Assembly (NCBI GenBank): GCA_910577645.1
Contig: CAJTOL010000015.1
Coordinates: forward strand, 13,377-77,376
Reading direction: 5' to 3'
Length of the DNA: 64,000 nucleotides
DNA from: an uncultured Lachnospiraceae bacterium
GTDB lineage: Bacteria; Bacillota; Clostridia; Lachnospirales; Lachnospiraceae
Made by a program: the position numbers and the translations under genes. Shown in pieces: positions 44,948 to 53,612 of this stretch. The notes beneath the pieces were generated by a model, which saw only the letters and a program-made list of their open reading frames with translations, made no database searches and was not told the DNA's origin. Position 1 is the stretch's first letter, and each line of letters opens with the position of its first letter.

Positions 44948-47179
44948 ATGCTTATAAATACTATTTTGTTTGGTGTATTGCCGTTTTTAACATATCTTAT
45001 AGTAAAAAATACGCCAAGTTCAAACATCCCAAAATGTTTTAGGGTAAGACTCTATGGAGAAACAAATAAAGCCAGTAGACTTACTCCCATATTTTTAGTT
45101 ATATTTATTATTATTTTTTTTGCTTTTCCATTTTTAAACTATATTTTTTTGGTTTTGATGTTTGTATTTCCTTTTTCTATTATGGGGATGTCCTCAAATG
45201 TTCTTTCCTTAGAAAGAAATAAATATAAACTGGTAGCTATGTTTCTGGCTTCATGCATCCTGATATTTTTAATAAGAATCAATGCTGTCCAAATGCAAAA
45301 TCTGCAGAACTATAATGTTGAGCAAAAACGCCTATTTGTTTCCTTTCATGTTATATTGTTTTGGGGCTTGAATTTAGAGCTCCATTCCCTATTTTATAAA
45401 AGTAGCTTTGCCTCAAATAAAGACAAAAATAAGCCGTCATATTTCTCGTTAGAGTCTCTACTCATAATAAGCTTTCTTATGCTAATTGTTTTCATCCGTG
45501 TTTTTTCAAGACTTGGATTTCGTAGCAATATGGGGTTATTAGAATCTATAATAAGCTTTTTTTCAAATCCGATTCATATTTTGAATCTGTACTTTTTACT
45601 ATTTATACTAATGTGCTTTTGGGGATTGTTTGGTTGTGGTTTGGGTCTTTTTCTATCAATTATTACGGTTGCATTTCTGTTTTTCAGTAATTTTTTGAAA
45701 TTGAAATACCATGATACTTTTTTTTCCTGGTTTGATTTGTTTCAAATAAAGGAAATGTTTCTAATAGGAAGAGAGTTTTTGTCTAGTAAAATGCTGGTAT
45801 TGGTTATTATCTTCTTTACAGTACTTATCTTTTCCTTAGTAAAATATCGAAAGTGGTTTAGTATTTTTAGGCCAGTTCTATCTCCTTTTATTGCTTTTTC
45901 TTCCATGCTTAGTCTTGTTAGTCTGTTATACATGCTGTTTCATGGGAGCTTTCAGACATTGGATATCTATTCCAGAACGTGGGAAAATGAAAAAGTAAAT
46001 GTCCAATATAATGGGCTAGTAATTAACCAAATTTTAAATTTGCAAAATATAAAAGATGCTATTATTAAGAAACCAGAAAACTACACATTGGATTATACTC
46101 TTAAATTAAAAAATGAATTTAAGGCTTTAAACACTATGCCGCTTTCTCAGGAAAAACCAGATGTTATTTTAATATTAGCAGAATCCTATTTTGACCTCGA
46201 TAGTGTGGATGGGATTTCTCTTAGCCAAGAAGTTGGCTCGACGATGAGACAATATTCGCCTGCAAAGCTTCTCTCCCCACGTTTTGGAGGGTATACATCT
46301 GCAATTGAATTTGAAGCATTGACCGGATTGTCCTTAGCTTTTTTCCCAAATTCTCTTACTCCGTATACGACTTATTTCAACAACCCGGAAGTTGAGTTTC
46401 CTTCCATTGTACAAGAATTCGGCAATAACGGCTATATAACGAAAGCAATGCATCCGGATCTTCCAGCTTTTTATAACCGTACAATTGCTTACCCGGCATT
46501 AGGCTTCCAGGAATATTTAGCACTTTCGGATTTTGAGCGTACTAAAGAAAATACAACAGAAAATGGATGGTTGAAAAATGAAGCATTTGGAGATCGGATT
46601 CTTCAAGAATTAGAGTCAGAAAACACTCCACAATTTATTTTTGCAATGACGATGGAAGAACATTATGTGACATTAGAAAAATATCCGGAGACAGAAGTAA
46701 AACTACAGTCATCTGGAATTTCGGAAAAGGATCGGAAAGAATTGGAACAACAGGCACAATCTTATCTGAATACAAACAGAATGATTAAAAAGATTATTGA
46801 TTATATGGATAATACTGATCAGCCGACCTTATTGTATGTATTTGGAGATCACCTTCCTCCGATTGACGCATTAGGGGTTTTAGGATACACGGAAGACCTT
46901 TACAAAAAATATACGACAGGATTGGCTATGTATTCAAACTACAAAGAAATTGTAGTGGAACCAGAGTATATTACTCCGAACCAGATTGCCACACAGATCC
47001 TTTATGATTCCGGAATCCCCCATAACAGCTATTTTGATTATCTGTACACACTTAGAGAGGGATATCCAGTGATTCATAAGGAATTTATCAATGTGGATGG
47101 CAATCCTGATTTGGACTTATATCGATTTATTCAATATGATATTATGTTTGGGAATCGGTGGTTAGTAGGCATCAAATAG
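44948..47179 (+). CDS. LtaS-family phosphoglycerol transferase
   Basis: A 743-residue membrane enzyme. The N-terminal 340 residues have about ten hydrophobic helices, more than the five of LtaS. The extracellular sulfatase-fold domain starts near 397 (PDVILILAESYFDL). The predicted nucleophile is Thr450 in FGGYTSAIEFEALTG, with a metal-ligand His in MTMEEHY and the FGDHLPP motif near residue 634. The likely reaction is transfer of glycerol phosphate from phosphatidylglycerol to the glycan of operon D. It differs from the 26428 protein in the membrane part and has no extra N-terminal ectodomain. An AGAAAGGAA ribosome site precedes the ATG. It is the last gene of its operon. Confidence 0.87.
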   Translation: MLINTILFGVLPFLTYLIVKNTPSSNIPKCFRVRLYGETNKASRLTPIFLVIFIIIFFAFPFLNYIFLVLMFVFPFSIMGMSSNVLSLERNKYKLVAMFLASCILIFLIRINAVQMQNLQNYNVEQKRLFVSFHVILFWGLNLELHSLFYKSSFASNKDKNKPSYFSLESLLIISFLMLIVFIRVFSRLGFRSNMGLLESIISFFSNPIHILNLYFLLFILMCFWGLFGCGLGLFLSIITVAFLFFSNFLKLKYHDTFFSWFDLFQIKEMFLIGREFLSSKMLVLVIIFFTVLIFSLVKYRKWFSIFRPVLSPFIAFSSMLSLVSLLYMLFHGSFQTLDIYSRTWENEKVNVQYNGLVINQILNLQNIKDAIIKKPENYTLDYTLKLKNEFKALNTMPLSQEKPDVILILAESYFDLDSVDGISLSQEVGSTMRQYSPAKLLSPRFGGYTSAIEFEALTGLSLAFFPNSLTPYTTYFNNPEVEFPSIVQEFGNNGYITKAMHPDLPAFYNRTIAYPALGFQEYLALSDFERTKENTTENGWLKNEAFGDRILQELESENTPQFIFAMTMEEHYVTLEKYPETEVKLQSSGISEKDRKELEQQAQSYLNTNRMIKKIIDYMDNTDQPTLLYVFGDHLPPIDALGVLGYTEDLYKKYTTGLAMYSNYKEIVVEPEYITPNQIATQILYDSGIPHNSYFDYLYTLREGYPVIHKEFINVDGNPDLDLYRFIQYDIMFGNRWLVGIK

Positions 47180-47251
47180 GCTTTTCTAATTTTTCCTTCC
47201 CTGATAACACTGCTTTCACATATGTTGTCATTGCCCTTAACTAGCATCCTT

Positions 47252-47297
47252 ATTCATAACCAGCATCTTATACTCTTAATTGGTGCTGGTTATGAAT
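47252..47297. repeat. 14-bp perfect inverted repeat between convergent genes
   Basis: Arms ATTCATAACCAGCA (47252-47265) and its exact complement (47284-47297) with an 18-base loop, between the ends of the LtaS-like gene and the abiEii-like gene. No U-tract follows on either strand, so it may be a terminator of unusual type or an RNA-end stabiliser. Confidence 0.6.
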
Positions 47298-47304
47298 ATC
47301 TGTA

Positions 47305-48219
47305 TTAAAACACTTTCTGCATTATATCCCAATAGCAGTTTATTACATCCTTATAACTGACGGTATCATTAATTAATTTCATAGTAGAATGTTCATAATC
47401 CCGGCTGTAAAATTCAGTCTGGATTATTTTTTCGGCGATTTTAAGAACATCCACATTTTCTCTTGCAGATGGAGCTATTTTAATATCCATATCGGCACGT
47501 TGCTTTCTAACCTCCGTAACCAATATGCAAAACTGCTCATCAATCACAACCCATGGCTTTAGTTTATAAATGTCATATAAGTGCCTGGAATTTCTTGTTG
47601 CTTTCTCATTCATATAATAATCGCAAATGGCGAATAGCTTATCAATAAATGTCCGTGTCAAGGACTGAGTTTTCATTATAAATGGTTCCAATTTAAACTC
47701 ACCAATGATATCCGGATCTGTATCTTTAAGATATTCATATATGATACTTTTTATTTCGCATTCTTCAGTGGGATAAGAGTATGTCATTAATGCAGTTTCT
47801 AATTTTACATATGGTCTAAGTACATCCTTTTCTGCTATTGTCATTGTATCATAAAGGAAATCGTAATGGTTATAGTCCTTGTCGCTTTCTATTTTATCCC
47901 AATTCTCTATTGGCAGTTCCAGTGTTTCACTAATTGGTTTCATCAAGTTATATTTGATTTTCTTTCTCCGTGCTTCTCCTATATGTTCGCCGAATGTGAT
48001 GTCAATATCTTCTGAAAATCGTTCTATTACTTGATACGCTTTTGATAAAGAAGTTCCCCCTTTAAATACAACATCCGGGTTGCGGAATGTAAGCTCTTTT
48101 AAAATCATAGTGACATAATAGTCTTTTTCTACTATGCTTTCTTCTATACCGCTCCGCTCTGATACTGTAATAATAATATCACGAAGTAACTCTCTATCTT
48201 CTTTATGCAAGTACATCAT
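47305..48219 (-). CDS. AbiEii-type nucleotidyltransferase toxin
   Basis: A 304-residue member of the AbiEii/AbiGii family. The nucleotidyltransferase motif is at residues 52-74 (FKGGTSLSKAY, then RFSEDIDI), with the GGTS/SK pair and the DID metal site. AbiE toxins form type IV toxin-antitoxin pairs with AbiEi; related enzymes modify tRNA ends and cause growth arrest or abortive phage infection. The start overlaps the antitoxin stop by 17 bases, so translation is coupled. Whether ATG 48219 or 48216 is used is open. The system has no evident link to glycan synthesis and may simply stabilise the locus. Confidence 0.9.
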   Translation of the reverse strand: MMYLHKEDRELLRDIIITVSERSGIEESIVEKDYYVTMILKELTFRNPDVVFKGGTSLSKAYQVIERFSEDIDITFGEHIGEARRKKIKYNLMKPISETLELPIENWDKIESDKDYNHYDFLYDTMTIAEKDVLRPYVKLETALMTYSYPTEECEIKSIIYEYLKDTDPDIIGEFKLEPFIMKTQSLTRTFIDKLFAICDYYMNEKATRNSRHLYDIYKLKPWVVIDEQFCILVTEVRKQRADMDIKIAPSARENVDVLKIAEKIIQTEFYSRDYEHSTMKLINDTVSYKDVINCYWDIMQKVF

Positions 48220-48826
48220 CTAACCTCAATTCATAATAATATTTAAAAATTGTTACCGGGTATTTTCTGATATATTGGTCTACCTCTGCTCTTGTAATTC
48301 CATGTGCATCAATATATCTTCTAAATTTTTCACGTGCATCCTTATAGTCATCATCCAGATAGGCATCCAGATTTTTCAAAAGTTCCAGTATCTGTAAAAC
48401 AAATACATTGTCTTCGTTAACAGAGATATGGGATTTCCTTATGATAAATGTTCGTTTTCCTATAGGAATCTCTCGTATGTTTGCCGCAATATTATTGCTT
48501 ACAATTTCTACTTTATTGGGAACCTGTGTAGAAATCCCCAGTTGATTTGCAAAGAAATTTCCAGAATAAAAGCCTTGAACTCTCCCATTTCTCTCAATGT
48601 ATTTGTACCTCGCCACCATATCTGCATTGATTCCAACCGAACCGTTAAGTCTGGATTTTTTCGGAATATAATAAACTCCCGGTTCGTACTTTTCCAGTTT
48701 TTTCTCTTCGCAAAGTCTTCTCATATGTTGATTAAGTGCAGGCCTTGAAATTCCTTCTATTTTAATATCTGAAAAAAAGATAGGCTCTGCTGCTTTATAA
48801 TTGGCAAGTAAATAATCATACAGCAT
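48203..48826 (-). CDS. AbiEi-type antitoxin/autorepressor
   Basis: About 207 residues from ATG 48826, which has AAAGGAG seven bases upstream; the longer frame from 48913 would include the promoter and is rejected. The N-terminus is a winged-helix domain (PALNQHMRRLCEEKKLEKYEPGVYYIP), and the C-terminal domain ends at DDVLA. AbiEi proteins repress their own promoter by binding inverted repeats and counter the AbiEii toxin. A perfect palindrome lies between promoter and start, fitting that role. Confidence 0.88.
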   Translation of the reverse strand: MLYDYLLANYKAAEPIFFSDIKIEGISRPALNQHMRRLCEEKKLEKYEPGVYYIPKKSRLNGSVGINADMVARYKYIERNGRVQGFYSGNFFANQLGISTQVPNKVEIVSNNIAANIREIPIGKRTFIIRKSHISVNEDNVFVLQILELLKNLDAYLDDDYKDAREKFRRYIDAHGITRAEVDQYIRKYPVTIFKYYYELRLDDVLA

Positions 48827-48850
48827 CTCTATTCTCCTTTCTTTGTTAAC

Positions 48851-48875
48851 AAAAGTAATTATTATAATTACTTTT
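48851..48875. promoter_or_regulatory. Palindromic operator of the abiE pair
   Basis: Perfect 11-bp arms AAAAGTAATTA / TAATTACTTTT with a three-base centre, placed just downstream of the -10 box at the predicted transcription start. A bound AbiEi-like protein would block initiation. Confidence 0.75.
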
Positions 48876-48884
48876 ATTAATCCT

Positions 48885-48913
48885 ATTATATTCTTTTCTA
48901 TAGTATTTGTCAA
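48885..48913 (-). promoter_or_regulatory. Consensus sigma-A promoter of the abiE pair
   Basis: TTGACA, a 17-base spacer and TATAAT on the minus strand: a perfect match to the vegetative consensus. The start of transcription should be near 48878, inside or at the edge of the palindrome. Confidence 0.9.
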
Positions 48914-49034
48914 TCATCCTCCTAAAATGTATCTGCAATATACTAATAGATTGCGGAACTCAACTAGCCTATATTTCGTGGCAATTTTCTGTCCTAGCAG
49001 CATAAAACTGCTCTTGATGAGGACTGAACATGCA

Positions 49035-49054
49035 GATAAGAACAATTATAGGAA
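49035..49054 (+). promoter_or_regulatory. Conserved 20-nt operon-leader element, copy 4
   Basis: Reads GATAAGAACAATTATAGGAA, 38 bases before the ATG at 49093. It differs from copy 1 only at the first base. A small hairpin (AGCAG/CTGCT) lies upstream at about 48997-49013. Confidence 0.6.
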
Positions 49055-49092
49055 TCACCCCCTTTTAATACACGAATTTAGGATAATTATGC

Positions 49093-50214
49093 ATGAAAAT
49101 ACTATACTTTTCCCCTACCCCTTACCAGGATATCAAGCAGCGCCCACAGCACCTCGCTGAGGAATTATCCAAATATCATGAACTCTGGTATGTGGATCCA
49201 ACGGTTTCCGGTATGCGCTGTCTTAAGGCCGATGGCATCCACTGTAACGCTTATCAGTATGATGTGAATCCCAACTTACATGTCCTTCGCCTAAATGGAC
49301 TCCTGGCGGCTCATATCAAGCTTCAATACTATGATAAGTTCTCTCTGAATACCTGGTTTGAAAAGCAGCAATTAAAAGCTCTCCTGGCTTCTGTGGATGT
49401 GATTTGGCTCGGCTATGAGGCGTGCTACCGCCTCCTCTATCCCTTCCGCTTCCATACAAGGCAGCACCACCGTCCTCTCCTGGTCTATGACAAAATGGAT
49501 GATAACGTTTCCTTAGAGCAGCATCCTTCCATACGAAAGTTTTTACTCAAAATGAGAACCTTTTTAGAACAGGATGCCGATGTCATTTTCGTAACTGCCT
49601 CCCTGTTTTGGGAAACTCTCTCCTCCAAACGCCCCAATGTCTTCTTAGTCCAAAACGGTGTGGGCCTGGAGGATTATCTCCTTAACCCACTGTTGCCTTC
49701 CGGCAAGAAAACAGAGAGGGCAAAACATTACGGCTATATCGGCATGATGGGGCATTGGTTTGATCATGATTTAATCCGCTCCTTTGCCTTATCCTTTCCC
49801 GAATGTAATGTTTCTCTTGTGGGACCTCTGGCTACGGAAAGGATTACTCTTCCCAATGTCCACTATCACGGCGTTGTCCCCAAAAATCAGGTCTATCATT
49901 GGATCGAACAATTTGATGCCTGTTTATATCCTTTTAAAAAAGGGCCTTTATTAGATACCATTGACCCCGTCAAAATCTATGAATACCTGCTGCTCAATAA
50001 GCCCGTCATTGCTTCTGACAGCAAAGAAATGGACAAATACAAAGGCCTTATCTACACTTACAAATCCCAGGAGGAGTTTCTGCAAATCTGTGGAAAAGAA
50101 GGGCTGGCTCTTCCTTTTTCTTCCGAGAAAGAAAGGACTCTTTTCTTCCAAAAAAACAGCTGGGAAGAACGGGCCGGCCACATCCTGGATGTAATAGAAG
50201 GCCTGGCAAAATAG
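49093..50214 (+). CDS. TuaH-like GT-B glycosyltransferase
   Basis: A 373-residue protein. ILYFSPTPYQDIKQRPQHLAEEL at the N-terminus, a VYDKMDD motif near 136 and FLVQNGVGLEDY near 188 are typical of the TuaH-like group of family 4-type transferases. The C-terminal part has PFKKGPLLDTIDPVKIYEYLLLNKPV for donor binding. It is the first gene of operon F. Base composition is visibly richer in G and C than operons B and D, as in the next gene, so these two genes have a different history. Function: one sugar transfer in the galactofuranose-containing glycan made by this operon. Confidence 0.85.
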   Translation: MKILYFSPTPYQDIKQRPQHLAEELSKYHELWYVDPTVSGMRCLKADGIHCNAYQYDVNPNLHVLRLNGLLAAHIKLQYYDKFSLNTWFEKQQLKALLASVDVIWLGYEACYRLLYPFRFHTRQHHRPLLVYDKMDDNVSLEQHPSIRKFLLKMRTFLEQDADVIFVTASLFWETLSSKRPNVFLVQNGVGLEDYLLNPLLPSGKKTERAKHYGYIGMMGHWFDHDLIRSFALSFPECNVSLVGPLATERITLPNVHYHGVVPKNQVYHWIEQFDACLYPFKKGPLLDTIDPVKIYEYLLLNKPVIASDSKEMDKYKGLIYTYKSQEEFLQICGKEGLALPFSSEKERTLFFQKNSWEERAGHILDVIEGLAK

Positions 50215-50233
50215 GTTACCAAGGAGAACTCTT

Positions 50234-51325
50234 ATGAAAAAAATAATGCTGGTTTTTGGCACAAGACCGGAAGCAATCAAAATGTGCCCCTTAGTAAAAG
50301 AATTATACTCCCGGAGCGGAATCCAGACCCTTGTCTGCGTTACCGGGCAGCACCGGCAGATGTTGGATCAGGTCTTAGATGCTTTTGAGGTAAAGCCGGA
50401 TTATGATTTATCCATTATGAAGGAAAAGCAGACCTTATTTGATGTGACAACTGCCATCCTGGACCGGTTCCAGGATGTTTTAGTCAGGGAGAGGCCGGAT
50501 ATCGTTCTGGTACATGGCGACACCACCACCACCTTTGCCACTGCCCTGTCCTGCTTCTATCTGCAGATTCCGGTTGGCCATGTGGAAGCGGGGCTTCGTA
50601 CCTATAATCTCCACTCCCCCTATCCCGAAGAGTTTAACCGGCAGGCAGCAGGGCTCCTGGCAAGCTTTCATTTTGCGCCTACAGAGCGGTCAAAGAACAA
50701 TCTGTTAAAAGAAGGAAAAGAGCCGGAAACGATTTCTGTTACGGGAAACACTGCCATTGATGCTCTGAAAACGACGGTCCGGGAAGACTATTCCCATCCG
50801 GAGCTGGAATGGGCCAGAGGGAGCCGTCTGATTCTGCTGACTGCCCACCGAAGGGAAAACCTGGGGGAACCGATGCATCATATGTTCCGGGCCATCCGGA
50901 GGATTGTAGAGGAGACTCCGGATATCAAGGTGATCTATCCCATCCATATGAATCCGGTGGTCCGGCAGGCGGCAGATGAGATTTTGGGCGATGAGGAACG
51001 GATCCACCTCATAGAGCCATTGGAGGTACTGGACTTCCATAACTTTCTATCCCGCTCCTACCTGATACTGACAGACAGCGGGGGGATCCAGGAGGAGGCG
51101 CCGTCGCTTGGAAAGCCGGTACTGGTGATGAGGGATACCACAGAGAGGCCGGAGGGGATTGAGGCGGGAACCTTAAAGCTTGTAGGGACAGAGGAGGAGC
51201 GGATTTATCAGGAGTTTAAGAGGCTTCTTACTGACCCGAAAGAATATGAAAAGATGAGTACTGCTTCCAATCCTTATGGCGATGGGTTCGCCAGCAAGCG
51301 CATTGCGGATATTTTGACCAAATAA
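50234..51325 (+). CDS. wecB: UDP-GlcNAc 2-epimerase (non-hydrolysing)
   Basis: A 363-residue enzyme with FGTRPEAIKMCPLV at residues 7-20, TGQHRQMLDQVL, HGDTTTTFA, HVEAGLRTYNLHSPYPEEFNR and SDSGGIQEEAPSLGKP. This is the full WecB/MnaA signature set, and the protein should interconvert UDP-GlcNAc and UDP-ManNAc in the cytoplasm. The AGLRT form separates it from the FnlC/QnlB-like enzyme at 24364. AAGGAG precedes the ATG. The gene is the most GC-rich in the window, and the composition drops sharply in the next gene at 51348, marking a junction in the mosaic. Confidence 0.93.
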   Translation: MKKIMLVFGTRPEAIKMCPLVKELYSRSGIQTLVCVTGQHRQMLDQVLDAFEVKPDYDLSIMKEKQTLFDVTTAILDRFQDVLVRERPDIVLVHGDTTTTFATALSCFYLQIPVGHVEAGLRTYNLHSPYPEEFNRQAAGLLASFHFAPTERSKNNLLKEGKEPETISVTGNTAIDALKTTVREDYSHPELEWARGSRLILLTAHRRENLGEPMHHMFRAIRRIVEETPDIKVIYPIHMNPVVRQAADEILGDEERIHLIEPLEVLDFHNFLSRSYLILTDSGGIQEEAPSLGKPVLVMRDTTERPEGIEAGTLKLVGTEEERIYQEFKRLLTDPKEYEKMSTASNPYGDGFASKRIADILTK

Positions 51326-51347
51326 AAGCTCCCCTGGAGAACTTGAT

Positions 51348-52412
51348 ATGAAATTATTGACAATTGCGATTCCCTCATATAACGTAGAACGCTATTTACC
51401 AAACTGTTTAAATTCATTAATAAAAGTAGCATCACAAAATAAATTAGAAATATTAATTGTTAACGATGGTTCTACAGATAAAACTGCCTCTATTGCTGAT
51501 AGTTTTGCAACAAAATATTCGGATTTCATAGCTTTAATTAATAAAGAGAATGGAGGGCATGGCTCTGCTATAAATACTGCTCTTTCTATTGCTTCTGGTA
51601 AGTATTTTATGGTTTTAGATGGCGATGACCAGGTGAATTCCGCTGATTTAGATACCCTTATTTCTATAATAGAAAAAGTTGATGTTGATTTAATCTCCAC
51701 AAATTATGAGCGCATTGATATTCAAACAGGCGTCGTTAATCCTGTTATACAGCAGGGGATCTGTTATAACAGAATTTATTCCTTTGAAGAATTAAATGTT
51801 AATAATATATACTTTGCCTTGGCAAATAGCTGTTTCAGAACAGAACTTCTTATTAAAAATAACATCATTTTGCAAGAAAATACTTTCTATGTTGATGTTG
51901 AGTATATCCTCTTGCCGATTCCATTTATTCAATCTGTAATTTTTTATGATTTATATATTTACAGATATTATGTAGGTAATTCACAGCAAAGTATTCATAT
52001 TCCAACAATGGTCAAACGATATTCGCATCATGAAAGAGTTTTAAAACGTATTATTTGTTATTTTCAAAATCAGCAATTAACAGAGAATCACAAATCTTAT
52101 GTCCAAAACATAATTAAAAAACTTTTGTATACACACTATTCACTTGCTTTGATATACAATCCGGACAAGCTACTAGGGTATGAACAAGCAAAAAACTTTG
52201 ACCTTTTTTTACAGGATCAATCAGAAGATTTGTATATTTTAGCAGGAAAAACAATTCCCTTCTTATATATAGCAAGAAAATATCAATACAATTATGAAAG
52301 ATACAAAAAAAGCCTCTTCTGCTACTTAAGAGAAGGCCCTTGTTATTCCTTTTTTAAAACAATATTTTTCAAACTTAAATTAAATAAATTATGTAGATTT
52401 TTCTATAAGTAA
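51348..52412 (+). CDS. GT2 family glycosyltransferase
   Basis: A 354-residue GT2 enzyme: LTIAIPSYNVERYLPNCL at residues 3-20, NDGSTDKT, KENGGHGSAINTAL and LDGDDQV near 91. The GGHGSAIN signature recurs in the second domain of the protein at 55202, so the two are close relatives within the operon. A basic, hydrophobic C-terminus suggests membrane contact. The donor is unknown; next to UDP-galactopyranose mutase, galactofuranose is possible. Confidence 0.88.
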   Translation: MKLLTIAIPSYNVERYLPNCLNSLIKVASQNKLEILIVNDGSTDKTASIADSFATKYSDFIALINKENGGHGSAINTALSIASGKYFMVLDGDDQVNSADLDTLISIIEKVDVDLISTNYERIDIQTGVVNPVIQQGICYNRIYSFEELNVNNIYFALANSCFRTELLIKNNIILQENTFYVDVEYILLPIPFIQSVIFYDLYIYRYYVGNSQQSIHIPTMVKRYSHHERVLKRIICYFQNQQLTENHKSYVQNIIKKLLYTHYSLALIYNPDKLLGYEQAKNFDLFLQDQSEDLYILAGKTIPFLYIARKYQYNYERYKKSLFCYLREGPCYSFFKTIFFKLKLNKLCRFFYK

Positions 52413-52432
52413 ATATACTAGGAGGAAACAAC

Positions 52433-53599
52433 ATGTTCTATGATTTTATCATTGTTGGCGCAGGCTATGCCGGTTCTATTTGTGCAAGAGAAATTGCAGA
52501 AAGGCTGGATAAAAAGGTATTACTGATTGACAAAAGGGATCACATTGCTGGAAATATGTATGATTATATTAATAAAGATGGGATATTAATCCATAAATAT
52601 GGCCCGCATATTTCTGTTATGAATGAACGCAGAGCATTTGACTACCTGTCAAGATTTACAGAATGGATTCCTTATTTACACACGGTAAAAGCAGAAATTG
52701 ATGGGATAGAGGTTCCCCTTCCTTTTAACCTTACCGCTATTGATTATTTATTCCCCGTTGAAAAATCTATTCAAATTAAAAATGCCCTACTTCAGGCTTA
52801 TGGCGAAGGTTCTAATGTCCCCATATTAGAATTGCGAAAATCTCCTGTCCCCTTAATTCAAGAATTAGCAGAGTATGTATATGAAAAAGTATTTGTCCAT
52901 TATACTATGAAAATGTGGGGACTTGGTCCTGAAGAAATAGACCCTTCGGTGACTGCAAGAATTCCCATTCGGTTGTCTTATGATAATAAGCACTTTTTGC
53001 ATAAGTATCAGGTTATGCCTAAATATGGTTTTACAAAATTATTTAAAAACATGCTTGACCATCCTAATATTACAATACAACTGGAAACATCTGCTGATGA
53101 TCTTCTTAAATTAAATGCAGATTCCAAAAAGATTTTTTACAATGGCATTGAATATAACGGCAAAGTGATATATACCGGCGCATTAGACCAGCTGTTTAAC
53201 TATGATTTAGGTATATTGCCTTATCGCTCCCTGGAATTTGAATTTAATACTTATCCAGAAACACATATTCAAGATTCCTCTGTATTAAACTGGCCAGATG
53301 ATCGTCCCGCAACCAGAAGAACAGAAATGAAAAGGCTGACCAGACAAAAGCTACCCGGAATTACCTCTACAATTACCGAATATCCAGGTGCATATAATAA
53401 AGACGGAAATCAGTTTAATGAACCATACTATCCGATTGTCAACGATAAATGTATCGAACTCTATGAAAACTACAAGAATCGTTTAAAGCCTTTCCAAAAC
53501 ATTTATCTGGTCGGCCGGCTTGCTGACTATAAATACTATAATATGGAAGCAACTATTCTGCGGGCTTTAGACGTAGCAAATAACATTATCTATTCCTGA
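52433..53599 (+). CDS. glf: UDP-galactopyranose mutase
   Basis: A 388-residue flavoenzyme. FAD binding: DFIIVGAGYAGSICA at the N-terminus, DKRDHIAGNMYDY near 33, then KYGPHISVMN with the conserved His-x-Ser. KMWGLGPEEIDPSVTARIPIR and the C-terminal GRLADYKYYNMEATI carry the substrate arginine and FAD contacts. Length and motifs are standard for Glf. It converts UDP-Galp to UDP-Galf, so the glycan of operon F should contain galactofuranose. AGGAGG precedes the ATG. Confidence 0.96.
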   Translation: MFYDFIIVGAGYAGSICAREIAERLDKKVLLIDKRDHIAGNMYDYINKDGILIHKYGPHISVMNERRAFDYLSRFTEWIPYLHTVKAEIDGIEVPLPFNLTAIDYLFPVEKSIQIKNALLQAYGEGSNVPILELRKSPVPLIQELAEYVYEKVFVHYTMKMWGLGPEEIDPSVTARIPIRLSYDNKHFLHKYQVMPKYGFTKLFKNMLDHPNITIQLETSADDLLKLNADSKKIFYNGIEYNGKVIYTGALDQLFNYDLGILPYRSLEFEFNTYPETHIQDSSVLNWPDDRPATRRTEMKRLTRQKLPGITSTITEYPGAYNKDGNQFNEPYYPIVNDKCIELYENYKNRLKPFQNIYLVGRLADYKYYNMEATILRALDVANNIIYS

Positions 53600-53612
53600 T
53601 TTGGAGATTTCT

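Noticed and set aside
48827..48913. Extended N-terminus of the AbiEi-like protein
   Set aside because: The extension would translate the palindrome and promoter; the start at 48826 has a good ribosome site and matches the family N-terminus.
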